Assembly: GCA_026874595.1 (NCBI GenBank)
Contig: CM049310.1
Coordinates: 44,111,058-44,175,057 of the forward strand
Direction of reading: 5' to 3'
DNA length: 64,000 nucleotides
Origin: Sipunculus nudus
Lineage: Eukaryota > Annelida > Sipuncula > Golfingiida > Sipunculidae
Each line of letters opens with the position of its first letter. Position 1 is the stretch's first letter. The notes below the pieces were generated by a model. It ran no database searches. It saw nothing but the letters and a program-made list of their open reading frames with translations, and had not been told where the DNA came from. Both the position numbers and the translations under genes were made by a program. This document shows positions 58,961 to 64,000 of the stretch, piece by piece.

Positions 58961-59277
58961 TCGTTAAAATCCAAATAGTGCAAAACGTCGACTTAGATAT
59001 TTTTTTTTCTTTTTCTCTTCATCTGAACGTATTCTTGCTGTACCTACAATAAACCTGATTTTCCAGAAAAAGTCGAATAAGAGACAAGAAAAATAGCCGG
59101 AGGAGGCGATTTACACCTTGTATTTACCAAGACCCCAAGCGCCCCTAGTGGACTGATCGTTGTCCATTCGGACTAAAGTTGTCAATCAGAACCAAAGCTT
59201 TACTTTTAGACCAAAAAGTAAACTTTTGCATCAATTTGAAATTAAAATAGTTATTTTATTATTATCGGCCCTGCCCT

Positions 59278-59296
59278 CCCCCCCCCCCCCCCCCCC
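59278..59296 (+). repeat. Poly(C) run of 19
   Basis: It is followed by a short CA repeat. Confidence 0.9.
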
Positions 59297-61066
59297 GCAC
59301 ACACACACTCACACTATACGATTTCCATTAATGCACTGACGTAAATTCTGAATCAGTTTACGTTTTATTTACAAAACATGAATTTACCTTAACTATTCTG
59401 CATTTCAGAAATCCATTTGATCACAAAGCACCAACAGAAAAACACCAAATCATGTCCCGAGAACTAGTCCATGTAGTTTATATCCAGTACAACTGCTCAC
59501 AGGTATTTAAAAATAAGCCAAAGACAGTGTCATGTTACATTTCGTGAATATTCACTGTAACCGAAAAAAAAACCACATACATCCTTCATCTTGAAAACAA
59601 GCGTACATTCAGTGCTATAGTACAGAGGACCGTTAACCTACATTTTCTGAATTAATATATCAAATATCTTAAGATGATGAACATTAACTCACCCACGTTT
59701 TCTCTGGCAATCTTTTTCCTCTTGAATGTCAGAAACGCCTTGGTTAAGAGAAATTGAAAAGTAGGATTATTGATTTTGTCTGTTATGACATTACACGTCA
59801 ACCTTTCAGCTAATGACAATTTGCAATTAATGGTGTATTTTTTAAATTTAGAACATATTTTTGGTGATGTTAACGCATCCATTATTGATGCTGGTTGAAC
59901 TATGTACTATGAACATCTGCAGAATTCCATTCCGGTTCCTTCGGAGTTCGTGACAGGGCGAACAACTGATTATCCTATGTTATTGTAAATATATTAAAAG
60001 AACGCTTTCAGCCTCAAAAGAAAGTAGTTTGTCAGAAAAATACCATGGAAATGTAATGTTCCGGGGATGATTATAAGAAGGAGATGGTGCATGGAGTTTC
60101 TAGGTGTTTTTTTTTACAATTTGTATGACGTTGAGGTAAGCGGACAAAACTGATTAAACAAGAAGAAATCCTGTTACACTTTGATTGATAAATAATTACA
60201 AATATCTTTCTCTCTAATTGCAAACTTATTTTATTTACTAAAATAATCAAGAATGGTCGTTGGTTCAAATATTATGTGGACTTTGACACTCATTCATTTC
60301 TTATAATTTTCTTACAAGAATAGAATTGTTATAGTATGAAATATAATAGATATAAAGGACCATTTAGATTTATGTTATTTACGTCTTTAAATTTCCAAAT
60401 CAAATCATCAATTCAATCGATTTAGTAAAAAAAATTAGGTAAATTAGAGAGAATAATTTTAAGGGGAAACTGCCACTTGTCTTATTCAGCTTGATTTTAA
60501 ATTTAGATAAAAAAAAAGACCAGAATAGAAGTTGTTAAAACATATTTGTAAGGTTGGAAACCCAGGTAGGTCCTGTAAATCCCTGTGTATATCCAAACGT
60601 TTACTAGCAAAATAATGTCTGTAAGTGATGCGAGGGTTATAAGCCCTCTTCATTAGCAATTAATTTGCCTCCTGATATAAAAACCCAAAAAGCCAATGGA
60701 CTGCAAAACGGAAAGTTTGGGCCGTTTCAACGAAGTTTAGCTTTAACGATGTTCAAAGCCATTGGTTTAAATTTAATCGTAACATATCGCCAATCAAATT
60801 CCGAATAAAAACAGCTCAATCTCTGAAGGATTCAAAGTGCAGTTATTGTATTGAGTGGTATGTAACCCAGCCATCATTTAAAAGTCGTGTAAATGAACCA
60901 TAATAATAAGGAAGATGTTCTTGGCTTTTAACCGATAATCACAGAGCACATTTCTGACAGAACGTCTTTCTTCCTTGTTTCTGCATTTTATTCCCTTTTA
61001 TAAATACAGTTCACTAATTATCTTTCGCATAAATGGCTGAGACCGCAGAGCGAAGTGTAGTTTGTT

Positions 61067-61236
61067 TAGGGGCGGATCCAGGATTTTGGAAAGGGGAGAG
61101 TCCAATCAAGGAAGATGAATAAGACAGGTCCTCTTATCGGAAAAGGGAGACTAGTTTAAACCCCTGAAAAAAAAGATTTTGCGGCTAAAAAGAAGGGGGT
61201 TCGGACCCCCTGGACCCCCCTCTGGATCCGCCACTG
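61067..61236. mobile_element. GGATCC-type MITE, copy 3 (170 bp) with a 5-bp target duplication
   Basis: It runs from TAGGGGCGGATCCAGG to CTGGATCCGCCACTG. TTGTT flanks it on both sides (61062-61066 and 61237-61241). Interior blocks match copies 1 and 2 in inverted order. Confidence 0.8.
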
Positions 61237-61554
61237 TTGTTTGAGATTTCAAATGCATTTTGCTTTTGACCGATTTTAATCTAGGCAGCGCTGTTCATTT
61301 ATTATTTTACATGTTTTAGATAAACTGATTTGAATAGCGTGATATTAGCACATGCAAAGTGACAAGCAATCGTTTAATAATAGAACTGAACTCCTCTTAC
61401 CCATTTTCTTCGACAGAGGGATTCTTGGTTAATCTGAGAAAGCTGCGTCAGGTGAATAATTTCAGGATGAAGCCGCCTACGGCGACAAAAATTATATCGT
61501 TAGTAATGTGATATGTATAGATATATCTTCCCTGAGTCTTGCAAACGAGCGCGA

Positions 61555-61660
61555 GAGATGTATGAATACACAGAAAAAGTCGGTTCACTCCGTGTGGGGA
61601 TCGAACCTATGACCTTGCGATTGACGGTCGTTTGCTCTTCCACTGAGCTAATGGTCTGAT
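61555..61660 (-). mobile_element. Degenerate tRNA-Asp-like sequence (SINE head or pseudogene)
   Basis: The minus strand reads TTAGCTCAGTGGAAGAGC (box A and D arm), then a loop with GTC in the anticodon position, then GGTTCGATCCCC (box B). The anticodon stem and T stem have mismatches, position 33 is C instead of T, and the acceptor ends do not pair. It is therefore not a working tRNA gene; it is a pseudogene or the head of a SINE. Confidence 0.6.
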
Positions 61661-61689
61661 CGCCAAACCCTCTGTCTATTAGCACAATT

Positions 61690-64000
61690 TTGTAGGAACC
61701 AGCGAAGTGACATCACAGTAGTGACGTCAGAGTCACATGCAGCAGGAAGAACTGATTAGCTTTTATGGTGTGAAGCATATACTAGTATAATGTAGAGGGA
61801 TGTATGATTATTCATGTTGATTCATTGAGCTAGAATATAAATGATTTTCACGTGAAAACATGTGATTAACTGACTGTGGATAATGATTGACAGAGAGGAC
61901 ATTCATGTTTTATTGAGAATATACAATAACCTTTCGGCTCTCAATGAGGGTCATATATGTTTTTGTCACGTGTTAAGAACAGCTTTTTTGTCCGAGGGAT
62001 CGTTATTCGGTCACATCGCGTCCCTTAACCGATATCTGAGGGTCTGTAAACAAGTCTTCGGAAATTTGAAACTTTAAACCATAATTTTAACCGTTTATCT
62101 CAAAATAAATTCTTCCATATTGTTACAGTCTAAATGAATATAAAGAATTAGTTGTCACCCCTACTTCATGAAAAACGATCGAGGTTCTATTTTCTCCATT
62201 GGTCAGTAGTAGAACTATTTAAAGAGGGTGCTAGGGAAGGCAGGATTCAGTTGCATTGCTTACTGCATTTACCACAATATTATTTATCCGAACAATATCC
62301 TTGAACCCGAGATGCTCGGGTAGTCGGGGTCGTTTACTGTACTGGACTTGTCATGTACGATTGATCCAGAACTGCACGCAATTATTAAGGCTCCGCCAGT
62401 ATTTTTCATATAACTTCCTTGGTTTGTTATCTTGTTTGTTAGTCTGTTAACAACTAAACGTGTTGAGTGGAAATTATTGAAACGTTGTGGAGTGTTAGTG
62501 TAATAACCAAGGAACAGTCAATAAATTGTGGAGGTAATCTGAATCACTTTGTAGATATCAGAAAGTAAGGATCAAATACCATTGTGAAACAGGGCAATTC
62601 CTTTGTCTCGGGTAGGGGCCGCCCGATCATTGGAGCGTTTGTTCTACCACTCACTAAAACAACCCGTTTTACTTAAGCTTGACACAGTGTGCAGAACAGG
62701 GAAAGTCCAATCAGAAGATTCTGGCGGAGGATTGTAGGCTCCGAATAAACAATATAATTTTAATTAAATTTTAAGAACAGTTCTTTAACAATTAGGTGAC
62801 ACTTTGCATCGAATGAGGGTCAAGTAAACCATTTGGTAAGATTAGGTAATCATTATTTATATTAGGCTCGATATGTACGGGTCTAAGATTCCTAAGTCGT
62901 AACTTGTAGCTCAGACATTAGAGGGTAGATTTGAAGTTCTATTGAGCTTTCATTCGTATACCACAGGTGAAATGGAACCTGCGAACTTTAAATCTGAAGT
63001 CCATCATCTTAACAGCAAGCTACCCTCTTCTCCTTATATATTTACATACTAATATAAAGTTTAATGAGTGAAGAACTGTCTCTACTTATTACTTACTTCT
63101 CGGTCAAACAGTTCCATTAAAGTTAAATATTTCAGTGATTTGCAGGGTTTAAATTTATATTATTGGAATATGTAGTGTGACATGATATGATACCAAAGGA
63201 TCTTAAGAGCGGAACAAGTCGACCAATAGTTCCTACGCATGGCCACATACTTAATCGAGAATCATATGAAATAATTACAATTCAAAAGCTATATTAACTA
63301 CAATTGTTTTGAAGGATCCCTTTCTTGATATTATGGAACTTATGTATTATTATATATGTTATTTATTATTAAATATTTAGTTTATTGATAGCAATGTCTT
63401 TTATCACTGGAATGGTGATCAAGGACACATTATGTTATCATACCCGATATACCTTAAACATACAGCAAGCAATGACACAATCTAAATAAAAAATATTCCT
63501 AGAAATCTTAAGGCCATTGGATGATTATATCTAGTGAATGTTGGTCCATGCAAGGCATATGGAAGAAATTACTTTATTTTTCAACAGTCAAAAGATAAAA
63601 AAACCTGATCTACTCTTCCTAAGATTAACTTGTTGATCGTATGTGAAGCCTGCAAAAATAAAGGATATATAGCAGGTTAATGAATTCAGCGTTTATTGAA
63701 ATTTGTGAAGAAAATATACATAGATGGCAGTGAAAGGTGAAGCGTATGGTTAATGGGCGATCCAGATTTTCGTGTGTACCACATTTTTTTACACATTAAA
63801 TAAATGAAATCTATATGTATATTCAATCTTTTAATCAATAATATATACATAAAAGAATATCTGACATGGTACAGTGTTGACAGTTGATGAATGATAATTT
63901 ATGCCAAATGCACGGGGCATCGCACTGACACTTCACGTCACACGGATTTGAAAGCAGAAGGATCTCTAAGCTCGTATTCTCTCGTCAGTCACGTGAACAA
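61690..64000. other. Trailing intergenic stretch, no gene supported
   Basis: AT-rich sequence with short frames only (61883-62077, 62256-62450). I see no splice-supported exon, RNA gene or readable mobile element. Confidence 0.4.

Larger units (their letters stand above)
57599..61066. other. Intergenic, no gene supported
   Basis: Short frames only. Homopolymer runs (14 G at 58947-58960, 19 C at 59278-59296) are the only clear structures. Confidence 0.4.

Noticed and set aside
61555-61660. Functional tRNA-Asp gene
   Set aside because: Acceptor, anticodon and T stems contain mismatches and position 33 is not T. Annotated as a degenerate tRNA-like sequence instead.

Overview
The window is animal nuclear DNA, most likely from a bivalve mollusc. 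It is AT-rich, gene-poor, full of (TA)n microsatellites and small terminal-inverted-repeat (TIR) elements, and holds a classical multi-exon GT-AG gene. The phylum is inferred from the repeat style and the divergence of the one recognisable protein; the species cannot be named.

One gene is certain. UCHL5 (UCH37, the proteasome- and INO80-associated deubiquitinase) lies on the + strand at 32127-43944. Eleven coding exons join in a single open frame of 969 bases (322 residues), with the UCH catalytic domain and the C-terminal tail that binds RPN13 or NFRKB. A second, probable gene is an unrecognised type II single-pass membrane protein on the - strand at 4691-5527, with a good splice acceptor just upstream. 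I saw no other convincing coding region; the remaining open frames are short, lie in microsatellites or cross repeats.

Layout: 1-5.6 kb has a satellite-cored TIR element, a ~970-bp TIR element and the orphan membrane gene, whose 3' end abuts that element. 5.6-16.8 kb is gene-free with microsatellites and a SINE body fragment. 16.8-31.3 kb is a mosaic of mobile elements: a triplicated GGTGGCGCCACC module, several TIR elements, a TTAA-ended family in four longer copies, a tRNA-derived SINE with GTTACG ends nested in one of them, and a 2-kb element with TA-flanked TIRs. 31.3-44.5 kb is UCHL5, with SINEs, a minisatellite, long microsatellites and TIR elements in its introns. 45-51 kb is a layered duplication: an old ~960-bp tandem repeat, a ~2.1-kb insertion carrying AGGTCA-rich repeats, and inside that a ~694-bp transposon. 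A second copy of this transposon (699 bp) lies 2.5 kb downstream. Both copies have perfect but different 9-bp target-site duplications (TSDs), so this is the best supported apparently undescribed element here. 51-64 kb has two more GTTACG SINEs, a 1.57-kb TA-flanked TIR element, a GGATCC-type MITE and a degenerate tRNA-Asp-like sequence.

No operons, CRISPR arrays or bacterial features are present. All assignments come from reading the sequence; no database search was run.
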